15,133 bases of DNA from Lachnospiraceae bacterium (lineage in GTDB: Bacteria > Bacillota > Clostridia > Lachnospirales > Lachnospiraceae), in assembly GCA_900757145.1 (NCBI GenBank), contig CAAEMT010000065.1:1-15133 (forward strand), given 5' to 3'. The stretch's first letter is position 1, and each line of letters begins with the position of its first letter. Shown piece after piece: positions 6,771 through 13,352 of this stretch. The translations under genes and the position numbers were made by a program. Below the pieces are notes generated by a model. That model was not told the origin of the DNA, searched no databases, and worked only from the letters and a program-made list of their open reading frames with translations.

Positions 6771-6806
6771 AAAAAAATGGCGAAGTGTTTATCGTAACAC
6801 TCCGCC
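6771..6806 (-). terminator. Intrinsic terminator on the minus strand
   Basis: On the minus strand GGCGGAGTGTT (6806-6796) pairs with AACACTTCGCC (6789-6779) across a six-base loop, with one G-U pair, then ATTTTTTT (6778-6771). On the plus strand the wobble becomes an A-C mismatch and no U tract follows, so the functional direction is minus. It would end transcripts coming from the Abi remnant and shields nagA from antisense reading. It lies 46 bp after the nagA stop. Confidence 0.8.
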
Positions 6807-6811
6807 AAAAG

Positions 6812-6845
6812 CCTAACCGGTTTGAGCAAAAAAAGCTTGGTTAGG
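6812..6845. repeat. Inverted repeat downstream of the Abi remnant
   Basis: CCTAACC (6812-6818) and GGTTAGG (6839-6845) form a seven-base inverted repeat with a 20-base loop containing an A7 run and an AAGCTT. A further short hairpin, ATGCAGC/GCTGCAT (6862-6878), lies between it and the Abi stop codon. AGGCTTTT near 6748 also matches AAAAGCCT near 6807-6814 in inverted orientation, so the whole stretch 6748-6878 is unusually rich in dyads. I see no gene here. Confidence 0.45.
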
Positions 6846-6878
6846 TCTGCTTTACTATTTTATGCAGCTCTGCTGCAT

Positions 6879-7273
6879 TTATACACTTAAATGCGCTTTC
6901 CAATCCACCGGAAGATTCATTGCTATAAGACTGACTATACCAATATTATTTTGAATCAACTTATCAAAAGCATCTATAAATACTGTCCACTCCTCATCGG
7001 ATGAGCGCAGATATTTCATCGCCAGTAGGATTTGATATAAGCCGTTATGTGTCGGCGGTAGTGTGACCTTATCTGCATCCAGAGAATCCTGCAAAACAAG
7101 TGGCTCTCCGTATATAAGCAACGCTTCCACTAATCGTACTCTCAAAGCCACTTCAATTTTGGAAATTTTAATGCCTTTTCTACGTCCACGCGAGAAGTAA
7201 CTATCATTCCTGCATCAATATATGATTGTATCTGCTGTGTTATTGTTAATATTTGTTTTGGATATTGATACAT
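6879..7273 (-). pseudogene. Decayed abortive-infection (Abi_2/AbiF-like) gene with internal deletions
   Basis: Three pieces of one protein family can be read in order on the minus strand. The first, from the ATG at 7273, is MYQYPKQILTITQQIQSYID and continues to VEKALK, the usual N-terminus of Abi_2 (AbiD/AbiF) proteins. A frame change near 7165 leads into SKIEVALRVRLVEALLIYGE and VLQDS, a conserved stretch that normally lies further inside. A second gap then joins directly to DADKVTLPPTHNGLYQILLA and the C-terminal end, NLPVDWKAHLSV. Intact relatives are about 300 aa; only about 130 codons remain, and the first piece runs into a stop at 7142-7144. The central region, including the part where HEPN-like catalytic residues would lie, is missing, so toxin activity is very unlikely. 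GGGGTG precedes the start. Family recognition is from memory of Abi_2 sequences. Confidence 0.82.
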
Positions 7274-7289
7274 AAAACACCCCATAACT

Positions 7290-7343
7290 AAAAAAGTCCC
7301 ACCGGGTTACGCATGAAAAATCAGAGGCGTGGTGGGTTCTGTT
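7290..7343 (-). ncRNA. Small leader RNA with intrinsic terminator upstream of the Abi remnant (abiF-RNA-like)
   Basis: From the predicted start near 7343 the minus strand gives about 54 nt. CCCACC (7336-7331) pairs with GGTGGG (7303-7298) and ACGC (7330-7327) pairs with GCGT (7312-7309), leaving an AACCC bulge on the 3' side (7308-7304) and a loop in which TGA/TCA may pair. ACTTTTTT (7297-7290) follows the stem, so transcription should stop 16 bases before the Abi ATG. A structured RNA called the abiF motif is known upstream of Abi genes in Firmicutes, and such RNAs have been proposed as antitoxins. Position, size and terminator agree with that class; I could not run the covariance model. Confidence 0.65.
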
Positions 7344-7349
7344 ATTATC

Positions 7350-7377
7350 ACTATACAACTTTTATTGTGACTGTCAA
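7350..7377 (-). promoter_or_regulatory. Promoter of the leader RNA / Abi locus
   Basis: On the minus strand a perfect TTGACA (7372-7377) and TATAGT (7350-7355) are 16 bp apart. This is among the best sigma-A promoters in the window, which is notable because the only intact product downstream is the short RNA. Confidence 0.75.
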
Positions 7378-7444
7378 GATTTCTTTCTCAAAAAAGAATA
7401 CCAGATTGCCCTGAACTGAAGTAAATGTTCTATTATCCTAATTC

Positions 7445-7490
7445 AAAAAATCGTTATAATAACCTTTGGTTATCATAGTTCCATTATAAC
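7445..7490 (-). terminator. Probable terminator of the ydjI-ydjG-ydjH operon
   Basis: On the minus strand GTTATA (7490-7485) pairs with TATAAC (7458-7453) and ATAACC (7473-7468) pairs with GGTTAT (7464-7459) around an AAA loop; the 5' arm carries an 11-base bulge. TTTTTT (7450-7445) follows. The stem is AT-rich, so strength is uncertain. The flanks extend the dyad imperfectly to about 7438-7499. Otherwise nothing gene-like is seen in 7378-7552. Confidence 0.5.
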
Positions 7491-7552
7491 ATGAATTGGA
7501 GATAAGAGGGTGATTGTTAGCTATCTTCTGAATTCTTTCAATACATGATGCC

Positions 7553-8413
7553 TCAAAACGATCCGCCCCGTCCTCCCGCGCGGCCGCCGGACGATGTAGT
7601 GTGTGTTGCCCCGCCTCCTCCTCCGCTGTTTGATGTTTTCTCTATACGCACCCTTGATACAGTGCGGTATAAGAATACATCTCTCTGTCGAGTGACACGG
7701 AAACTCCCGTCACGGACGTATTCCTGTGCTTCTGCTTTTATCCCGACAGATTTCATCTGCCCGATCAGCGCGCCGACTGTGACTGCCGCGATCACAAGTC
7801 CCGAAACGAAAGCGATCGCAAAGCGAAAACCCAGACCCATTTTCTGCTTATATGTATGATTCGTATCATACGGTTTTCCTTTAGTCCCTTCTTGTATGAA
7901 TTCCTCTGACAAATCTGCAAACAGAGAAAACGCTTTCTCATAATCTCCGTCTGAGAGTTCTTCCAAAACAATCTCATCGATCCGTTCCAGTCCGTATGCC
8001 GTAAAGATATCGGTTGCATTTCCAAAGGTGGCGAAGTAATATTGGCGCTCTCCCATGCTGACAAGCATCAGAATCCCATCATTCTCTGTGCCAAACCCGT
8101 ATCCTTTCGAAAGATAGTAGTCTTCCGCAAACTCCTGCGTGCTTTTGGGCCCACACGAATCAACCGTCAGTATTACAGCATCATATTCATATTCCTGCGC
8201 TATTGCGGCAAGCTGTTCCTGGAGCCTACTTTCAAGCTCTTCCGATATGATCCCCGCCTCATCCACGACCTTCCTCTGTGCTTTGTCAGTCTCAGACGCA
8301 TACGCAGTCCGGCAGCCCGCAAATGTCTGTATACCGGCAGAAAACAAAAAAGCAATACAAACTGTCACCGCAAGCCATAAGATCCGCTTTTGCATTTTTC
8401 TTTCTTTTTGCAT
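7553..8413 (-). CDS. ydjH: TPM-domain membrane protein, YdjH-like
   Basis: The 286-aa protein has an N-terminal signal sequence (Lys/Arg-rich start, hydrophobic core LWLAVTVCIAFLFSAG, likely cut after AYA near residue 37). An extracytoplasmic TPM domain follows at about 48-170 (VVDEAGIISEELESRLQEQL, then YYLSKGYGFGTENDGILMLV). One membrane span lies near 195-220, and the tail ends in Gly/Ser/Arg-rich SGGRAGGRGGSF, as is usual for the family. TPM domains occur in envelope proteins of unclear biochemical activity. The frame can be opened five codons earlier with TTG, but the ATG at 8413 has GGGAGG seven bases upstream and is preferred. It is the last gene of a three-gene unit, 15 bp after its neighbour. 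The symbol rests on domain content and gene company in B. subtilis ydjFGHI. Confidence 0.8.
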   Translation of the reverse strand: MQKERKMQKRILWLAVTVCIAFLFSAGIQTFAGCRTAYASETDKAQRKVVDEAGIISEELESRLQEQLAAIAQEYEYDAVILTVDSCGPKSTQEFAEDYYLSKGYGFGTENDGILMLVSMGERQYYFATFGNATDIFTAYGLERIDEIVLEELSDGDYEKAFSLFADLSEEFIQEGTKGKPYDTNHTYKQKMGLGFRFAIAFVSGLVIAAVTVGALIGQMKSVGIKAEAQEYVRDGSFRVTRQRDVFLYRTVSRVRIEKTSNSGGGGGATHTTSSGGRAGGRGGSF

Positions 8414-8428
8414 TGTCTTTCCTCCCAA

Positions 8429-9511
8429 TCAAAACAGCATTGTAATAAGCAGTGTCAAAACAAATGCTGCGGCAAACGAAATAAATGCTGCGACCGCTGC
8501 TCTTCCTTTGTCCACCGGAAGATTTCCTACGAATTTTCCTGTCTGTCCATTCATTGCAAACGTATAAAACTTTCCTCTGTATTTTGTACTCAGTATCCAT
8601 ACAGGAAGCAGCGCGTACGTGATTCTTCCCTGTTCCAGCCGGATATCCGTATGTTCCGGCAAGCAAGTGGCATATCCGGAAATCGTGCTCATAAAGGATT
8701 TCACCGTGCTTTGACGCATACGCTCATTCGCATACGGCGCACAGTCAGCAGAGGACATATCATACTTATCCGCCAGATAACCGGACAGATATGCAGTCTG
8801 AAAATCAACTGCCGCCGAATAGTCAAATGGCTCTATAGACTGCATCAGCGCATCGTCCATTTTTTTCGAACCGTCTGCCGGCACACGTTCAAAACCAATC
8901 TTTCCGCCTCTGCTCACAAGATAATATCTCGTCTCCGTATAGCTGTAATCACCGCTGTTCCAACAGCGCACCCGTGTCGCGCGGCATCTGATCTCCGCCT
9001 GCACATCCCCGTCATACAGCCAAAACGGCACATACAGCCCCCGAATCTCCTGCAGCCTGTTTTCTGACCGGAACAGTGGCGGCAACAGTATCTTTCCTTT
9101 CAGGTGGCTGCGCAGGCGTGCCTTTGCTTCTTTTGCATCAAGCTGAAACGGGATCACAAGGTCGGGACGCAGCATGCCGGAAAGCTTCTTCGGAATGATC
9201 ACCGGATTCCCGCAAAACGGACAGCTAGAAGCAGCCATATTCTGATCAGCCACAATCTCCGCACCGCACGATTCGCACGTATACGATACAAGACTCCCAT
9301 CCTCGTCATCCAGCTCTTGAGCTGTCTGTTCTACATTCTGCGCATCCCACTGCGGATCACAATCTGCCTCCATATATTCTTCTTCAAATTCCTTCAGCGA
9401 CTCAAGCTCAAATTCCGTATCACAGTACGGACATTTCATTTTTTGCACGCTGCTGTCAAAAGCAATCCCACCGCCGCAGCACGGACATTTATATTCTAGA
9501 ACATCTGCCAT
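8429..9511 (-). CDS. ydjG: Double zinc-ribbon membrane protein, YdjG-like
   Basis: The 360-aa protein opens with a zinc ribbon, EYKCPCCGGGIAF ... MKCPYCDTEF. A second ribbon, YTCESCGAEIV ... SSCPFCGNP, follows after an acidic linker rich in Glu and Asp. Counted from the ATG three bases upstream, the CxxC pairs are at 10/13, 28/31, 80/83 and 98/101. The long middle part (FWLYDGDVQAEIRCRA, ETRYYLVSRGG) resembles proteins annotated as TFIIB-type zinc-ribbon proteins. A single C-terminal membrane span, AVAAFISFAAAFVLTLLITM, would anchor the protein with most of it in the cytoplasm. Two consecutive ATG codons occur; the second, at 9511, has AAAGGAG seven bases upstream and is preferred. The gene starts 12 bp after the SPFH gene stop, so co-transcription is expected. 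Biochemical function is not known to me. Confidence 0.8.
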   Translation of the reverse strand: MADVLEYKCPCCGGGIAFDSSVQKMKCPYCDTEFELESLKEFEEEYMEADCDPQWDAQNVEQTAQELDDEDGSLVSYTCESCGAEIVADQNMAASSCPFCGNPVIIPKKLSGMLRPDLVIPFQLDAKEAKARLRSHLKGKILLPPLFRSENRLQEIRGLYVPFWLYDGDVQAEIRCRATRVRCWNSGDYSYTETRYYLVSRGGKIGFERVPADGSKKMDDALMQSIEPFDYSAAVDFQTAYLSGYLADKYDMSSADCAPYANERMRQSTVKSFMSTISGYATCLPEHTDIRLEQGRITYALLPVWILSTKYRGKFYTFAMNGQTGKFVGNLPVDKGRAAVAAFISFAAAFVLTLLITMLF

Positions 9512-9523
9512 CATATCGCTCCT

Positions 9524-10765
9524 TTACGGTCTTTTTGCGCCGCACTCAGGACAGAATCTGCCGGTATTGACTGAACCACAGCCACAAGTCCATTCCTCCG
9601 ACGGTCTTTTTGCCCCGCATTCCGGACAGAATTTTCCCGTATTGACTGAACCGCAGCCACAAGTCCAAGATACCGATTCTGCCGTCTTTTGTGCCTGCTG
9701 CGCTCCTGTATCCACTTCCTGCATTCCTGCGCCCATCCCCTGCGTTCGTGCAGCCTGCTGCGCGCCCATCTCAAATAAGGTCTGTGCGTTCATTCCTCCG
9801 GCGTTTGCCGCCATCCCCATACCCATAAATCCCGCCATTGCGCCCGCTGTATTCGCAGACGCTGTCCGCATGGCGTCGCTTTGCGCCCCGACAAGAGCGG
9901 CAGCCGCCATAGTCGGATCACGTAAAACCGCGCTCTTTTGGAGCTGCTTGATCATATCCTCATCCTCTTTGGACGCAGATACAGAATTTACGCCTATCGA
10001 AGCAATCACGATACCCCGCAGCTCCCTCCATTTTTTTGAAAGTACTGTATTGAGTGCCTCTGCCAGTTCAAACGTATGCGCCGGAATCGCGCTATAGCGC
10101 ACCCCTATCTCAGAAATCCTTGCAAATGCAGGCTGCAGCGCCGTCAAAAGTTCTGTCTTGAGCATACTCTCAAGCTCTGAACGTTCAAATATGTCCGTCA
10201 CATTCCCGCAGACATTCGTATAAAAGAGGATCGGATCTGCGATCCTGTAAGAATACTCCCCATTGCAGCGAATCGATATATCGACGTCAAGCCCTATATT
10301 CCTGTCAGTTACGCGAAACGGAACCGGCGTCGGTGTGCCGTATTTATTCCCCCTAATCTCTTTCGTGTTAAAATAATAGACTCTCTGATCCTTCGGCGCT
10401 TCTCCAACGAATACGAACCGCTTTCCGATCTCCTCAAACGTCCTGTGCAGCATCTCGCCAAGACTTCCGCATAAAACAGTCGGCTGCGCGGCACTGTCAT
10501 ACGTATACTCTCCCGGCTGCGCACAGACCTCAGCTACCTTTCCGCCCTCCACTATCATCATACACTGCCCGTCAGCCACCGCGATCACAGAACCGTCAGT
10601 GATCACATTGTCGCTGCCGTATCTGTTGGAGGAGCGCCCCGATGTCTTTTTCTGTCCCCGGCAAACGAGCACATCTGAATCCATAGCCTCACAGTAAAAA
10701 TATTCTTTCCATGTATCTGCTAAAGCTCCACCTGCTGCGCCTAAAGCTGCTTTTACCAGTCCCAT
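9524..10765 (-). CDS. ydjI: SPFH-domain protein with two C-terminal zinc ribbons, YdjI-like
   Basis: The 413-aa protein begins MGLVKAALGAAGGALADTWK, the typical start of YdjI and related virion-core-like proteins, and has no signal peptide. An SPFH-type domain covers about 30-270 (VYYFNTKEIRGNKYGTPTPV, NIGLDVDISIRCNGEYSYRI, RGIVIASIGVNSVSASKEDE). A low-complexity Ala/Gly/Met segment follows (about 285-360), then two almost identical zinc ribbons of the form CGC...CPEC. In B. subtilis YdjI belongs to the ydjFGHI phage-shock-like operon and helps bring PspA to stressed membranes; here no pspA is adjacent. The ATG at 10765 has GGAGG eight bases upstream; an earlier in-frame ATG at 10780 lies before the ribosome site. 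First gene of the operon. Confidence 0.85.
   Translation of the reverse strand: MGLVKAALGAAGGALADTWKEYFYCEAMDSDVLVCRGQKKTSGRSSNRYGSDNVITDGSVIAVADGQCMMIVEGGKVAEVCAQPGEYTYDSAAQPTVLCGSLGEMLHRTFEEIGKRFVFVGEAPKDQRVYYFNTKEIRGNKYGTPTPVPFRVTDRNIGLDVDISIRCNGEYSYRIADPILFYTNVCGNVTDIFERSELESMLKTELLTALQPAFARISEIGVRYSAIPAHTFELAEALNTVLSKKWRELRGIVIASIGVNSVSASKEDEDMIKQLQKSAVLRDPTMAAAALVGAQSDAMRTASANTAGAMAGFMGMGMAANAGGMNAQTLFEMGAQQAARTQGMGAGMQEVDTGAQQAQKTAESVSWTCGCGSVNTGKFCPECGAKRPSEEWTCGCGSVNTGRFCPECGAKRP
9527..9667 (-). repeat. Tandem zinc-ribbon duplication inside the ydjI-like gene
   Basis: The protein unit WTCGCGSVNTG(K/R)FCPECG followed by AKRP occurs twice with a 75-bp period (9602-9667 and 9527-9592). 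The two protein copies differ at one residue, while the DNA differs at several synonymous positions, so the duplication is not brand-new or is kept by selection. Confidence 0.85.
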
Positions 10766-10828
10766 ACTGCATACCTCCATCTTTTACCTGTTGATTTTCG
10801 CCATCTATATATTTTCCCAAGCAGCGTT

Positions 10829-10858
10829 ATTATATCAAAAAATGTCGTTCTTTTACAA
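10829..10858 (-). promoter_or_regulatory. Promoter of the ydjI-ydjG-ydjH operon
   Basis: On the minus strand TTGTAA (10853-10858) and a perfect TATAAT (10829-10834) are 18 bp apart, giving a start about 57 bases before the ydjI ATG. No clear operator for an envelope-stress regulator was recognised. Confidence 0.6.
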
Positions 10859-10914
10859 TATATTTTCTGAAACTTTAATACACTCTCTTATACTCTATCC
10901 TTTTTGCGCCATTC

Positions 10915-10942
10915 ACGGCAATATATACAGACGCATATTATA
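10915..10942 (+). promoter_or_regulatory. Candidate sporulation (mother-cell) promoter of the sleC-like gene
   Basis: CATATTATA (10934-10942) matches the CATAnnnTA form of the -10 of the mother-cell factor sigma-K and also resembles that of sigma-E. An AC pair at 10915-10916 stands 17 bases upstream, as in sigma-K promoters. A TATTAT sigma-A-like reading overlaps it, with a poor -35. The downstream gene's role in spores supports the call, but the motif is short. Confidence 0.4.
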
Positions 10943-10973
10943 AAAGTAAGTTTCCTACAGGAGTCACACCGCA

Positions 10974-12251
10974 ATGAATCCTATTTTCAGCTATACCCGT
11001 ATAAATGCTGCGCAGACTGATTTGATCGATACCGGAAACCTTCGGGTCACTGCCCTGTCTGAGCAGAATGTTCCTATCGAAAATGCTGCTGTCGATATTT
11101 CCTATACAGGCGATCCTGACAGTATTCTTGAAGAGGTTCACACAGACAGCTCCGGACAGACCGATATACTTTCTTTGAATGCGCCGCCCGTTGAATACAG
11201 TCTCTCCCCGTCTGAGTCTATGCCTTACGCCGAGTATACGGTGCGTGTCACAGCTCCCGGTTATGAGCCGATCGTGATAAGCGGCATTGAAGTCCTAAGC
11301 AGCCAGCTTGCCCTGCAAAATGTCAGACTCCGTCCGATCGCAGCAGGAGAAAACCCTGATGTGATCGCTATCCCGGAGCATACGCTTTACGGCACATACC
11401 CGCCGAAAATCGCTGAAGCCGAAATCAAACCGGTCAATGTAAGCGGCGAAATCGTGCTGGATCAGGTCGTTGTACCGGAATATGTCATTGTTCACGATGG
11501 GACACCCAGAGATACGTCTGCTGCGGATTATTACGTCCGCTACAAAGATTATATAAAAAATGTAGCATGCTCTGAAATCTACGCCACATGGCCGTATGAA
11601 TCACTGATCGCGAATATCCTTGCTATTCAGTCTTTTACTATGAATCGGATCTATACCGAATGGTACAGAAATAAAGGCTACAACTTCACAATCACTTCTT
11701 CTACTGCCTTTGACCAGAAATGGATATACGGAAGAAATATTTTTGAAAGCATAGATTCTGCTGTAGATGACGTATTTCTTAATTATCTCTCCCGCCCAAA
11801 TGTGCGGCAGCCTATTCTGACACAATACTGTGACGGCAGACGCGTCAAGTGTCCTCAATGGCTTTCCCAATGGGGCAGCGCAGCGCTAGGCGAGGAGGGA
11901 TACGATGCTCTTTCGATCATCCGCAATTACTACGGTGATTCTATGTACATCAATTCAGCAGAAGAAGTATCGGGCGTACCGGAATCGTATCCCGGCTTTC
12001 CTCTTTCTGTCGGATCAGTCGGATCAAACGTCCTGAAAATCCAGGAACAGCTCAATGCAATCTCCAATAACTATCCGCTGATCCCCAAACTAACGCCTGA
12101 CGGTATTTTCGGTGAAGCCACACAGAACGCCGTCCGTGTCTTTCAGTCTGTATTCGGTCTTAGTCAGGACGGGATCATCGGTCCGCGCACCTGGTATCGT
12201 ATTCAGGATATCTATGTTGCGGTCACACGAATTGCCGAGAATATTTCCTAA
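10974..12251 (+). CDS. sleC: Spore cortex-lytic enzyme, SleC-like (SpoIID domain plus peptidoglycan-binding domain)
   Basis: SleC degrades cortex peptidoglycan during germination and is made in the mother cell as an inactive precursor cut by Csp proteases. This 425-aa protein matches in length (C. difficile SleC is about the same size) and layout. It has an N-terminal pro-region with a transthyretin-like beta fold (about 20-120), the linker PEHTLYGTYPPKIAEAEIKP, a SpoIID-like transglycosylase domain (about 165-325, with YIKNVACSEIYATWP and ITSSTAFDQKWIYG) and a PG-binding domain (about 344-411, VLKIQEQLN ... DGIFGEATQNAVRVFQ ... DGIIGPRTW). Glu201 is the likely catalytic acid, by analogy with SpoIID. 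There is no signal peptide, as expected for a protein deposited on the forespore from the mother cell. AGGAG precedes the ATG. No csp gene is nearby. A general peptidoglycan hydrolase is the alternative. Confidence 0.78.
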   Translation: MNPIFSYTRINAAQTDLIDTGNLRVTALSEQNVPIENAAVDISYTGDPDSILEEVHTDSSGQTDILSLNAPPVEYSLSPSESMPYAEYTVRVTAPGYEPIVISGIEVLSSQLALQNVRLRPIAAGENPDVIAIPEHTLYGTYPPKIAEAEIKPVNVSGEIVLDQVVVPEYVIVHDGTPRDTSAADYYVRYKDYIKNVACSEIYATWPYESLIANILAIQSFTMNRIYTEWYRNKGYNFTITSSTAFDQKWIYGRNIFESIDSAVDDVFLNYLSRPNVRQPILTQYCDGRRVKCPQWLSQWGSAALGEEGYDALSIIRNYYGDSMYINSAEEVSGVPESYPGFPLSVGSVGSNVLKIQEQLNAISNNYPLIPKLTPDGIFGEATQNAVRVFQSVFGLSQDGIIGPRTWYRIQDIYVAVTRIAENIS

Positions 12252-12302
12252 AAAACTTACGCTCTGTGACACCTCTCGCATCTTTGAGGTATCACAGAGC
12301 GC
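12250..12302 (-). terminator. Intrinsic terminator of the PHP-HAD operon, overlapping the sleC stop
   Basis: On the minus strand a long stem (12301-12286 with 12275-12260, CGCTCTGTGA...TCACAGAGCG flanking an ACCTC/GAGGT stem) has one G-U pair and is followed by TAAG and TTTTTT (12255-12250). The plus strand has a mismatch in place of the wobble and no good U tract. The U tract shares bases with the TAA stop of the convergent sleC-like gene. It may still weakly stop plus-strand reading. Confidence 0.8.
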
Positions 12303-12322
12303 ACGATTTACGTTATGAATAT

Positions 12323-13135
12323 TTACTGCAAGATAAATTTTCTGATGATCTCAGCTACACCGCTGTGATTGTTATCTGCCTGCGTCACGTAATCTCCATA
12401 CTCGGCAATGCCCGGAAAAGCATTGCACATAACAGCACCGATATGCGCTGTCTGCAGCATCTCTACATCATTCTGCGCATCTCCTGCTGCTACTGAATTT
12501 TCCAACGGAATTCCAAGATATCTGCACATCCATTCGACTGCAAATCCTTTGGAAATACCAATCGGTACGATCTCAAGATAATTTTCATTCGAAAAGAAGG
12601 AAGTCACACAGTCCGAATACTGCTTCAGAACCTCTTTCTGAAAATCTACCAGTTTTTCATGATTTTCATCTATCATAAGGAATTTGTAAGGATCCTGTCC
12701 GACAGCCTTTTCTACGTCATCTGCAATCATGTGGTGCACTCCGAGAATCTTACAATAGCGATGAAGAATCTCCCGATCCTCCTTTGCTATTACATACTCG
12801 TCATTGTACGTCTGAATATGTATATCTCGAGAAAGAGCAGCAGCAAACATCGGTCGAATCAAACGCTGTGGCACACATTTGCTGTAAATCGTCTTTTCGC
12901 CATAGAGATCATGGATCAGGGCGCCATTAAATGTGATTGCATAGCACCCCTGCTTTACAAGCCCCAGCCGTTCTGCCTGAATCCTTGCACTTGCCAATGG
13001 CCGTCCTGTGGAGATTACAACAACGTGGCTTTTTTCTAAAGCATCGTCTATCGCCGCCTGATTTTCCGGCGTGATTTCTTTTTTGTCATTCAAAAGCGTA
13101 CCATCGAGATCTGTAAATAATATTTTTTTATTCAT
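12323..13135 (-). CDS. Cof-type HAD-IIB hydrolase (sugar-phosphate or flavin phosphatase)
   Basis: This is a cytosolic Mg2+-dependent phosphatase of the haloacid dehalogenase superfamily; enzymes of the Cof group act on sugar phosphates, pyridoxal phosphate or flavin phosphates, and the substrate cannot be told from sequence. The 270-aa protein shows all four motifs: DLDGT with Asp9 and Asp11, STGR at 42-45, Lys196 in GISKGFAVEWM, and GDAQND at 218-223. The C2B cap lies between motifs II and III. The start at 13135 has AAAGGAG just upstream; a longer frame from 13165 would begin before this ribosome site. It overlaps the 3' end of the 74-aa gene by 8 bp, which suggests translational coupling. 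Last gene of a three-gene operon ending at the terminator at 12250-12302. Confidence 0.92.
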   Translation of the reverse strand: MNKKILFTDLDGTLLNDKKEITPENQAAIDDALEKSHVVVISTGRPLASARIQAERLGLVKQGCYAITFNGALIHDLYGEKTIYSKCVPQRLIRPMFAAALSRDIHIQTYNDEYVIAKEDREILHRYCKILGVHHMIADDVEKAVGQDPYKFLMIDENHEKLVDFQKEVLKQYSDCVTSFFSNENYLEIVPIGISKGFAVEWMCRYLGIPLENSVAAGDAQNDVEMLQTAHIGAVMCNAFPGIAEYGDYVTQADNNHSGVAEIIRKFILQ

Positions 13136-13352
13136 GACTCTCCTTTGCTGTACCAAGACGATCACGTTCCTGATTCATCAGCTCTTCCAACGCCTCATCA
13201 CTCTCGCTGATCCAGATATCTTCTTCCTCAGCGGTAAGTCCAAGGTATTCCCGAAGCGTACACGTCTCATCACTGAAATTCCACTTATCCGTCAGGTCAA
13301 ATATTTCATCAAACTGCGCTTCATGGCGCATGTATCTTTCACGAAATTTCAT
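13128..13352 (-). CDS. Small acidic protein of unknown function
   Basis: I do not recognise this 74-aa protein. It starts MKFRERYMRHEAQFDEIFDL and is strongly acidic toward the C-terminus (GLTAEEEDIWISESDEALEE). It has no signal peptide, membrane span or cysteine pair. That it is a real gene is shown by the context: AGGAGG lies seven bases before its ATG, the ATG overlaps the PHP gene stop by four bases (ATGA), and its own end overlaps the HAD start. Predicted secondary structure by eye is mostly helical. A role as partner or regulator of one of the two phosphatases is conceivable but unsupported. Confidence 0.8.
   Translation of the reverse strand: MKFRERYMRHEAQFDEIFDLTDKWNFSDETCTLREYLGLTAEEEDIWISESDEALEELMNQERDRLGTAKESHE

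Noticed and set aside
6879..7151. The 90-aa frame as an intact small gene
   Set aside because: It begins in the middle of a conserved Abi_2 segment without a ribosome site and jumps over the family's central region, so it is a fragment of a pseudogene.
7451..7491. TATAAT motifs on both strands in the palindrome as a bidirectional promoter
   Set aside because: Neither has a recognisable -35 at proper spacing, and the palindrome with its T6 tract is better explained as the end of the ydj operon.
8390..9067. 225-aa frame on the plus strand
   Set aside because: It lies antisense to the YdjG-like gene, has no ribosome site or recognisable domain, and is rich in His, Arg and Cys, as antisense shadows often are.
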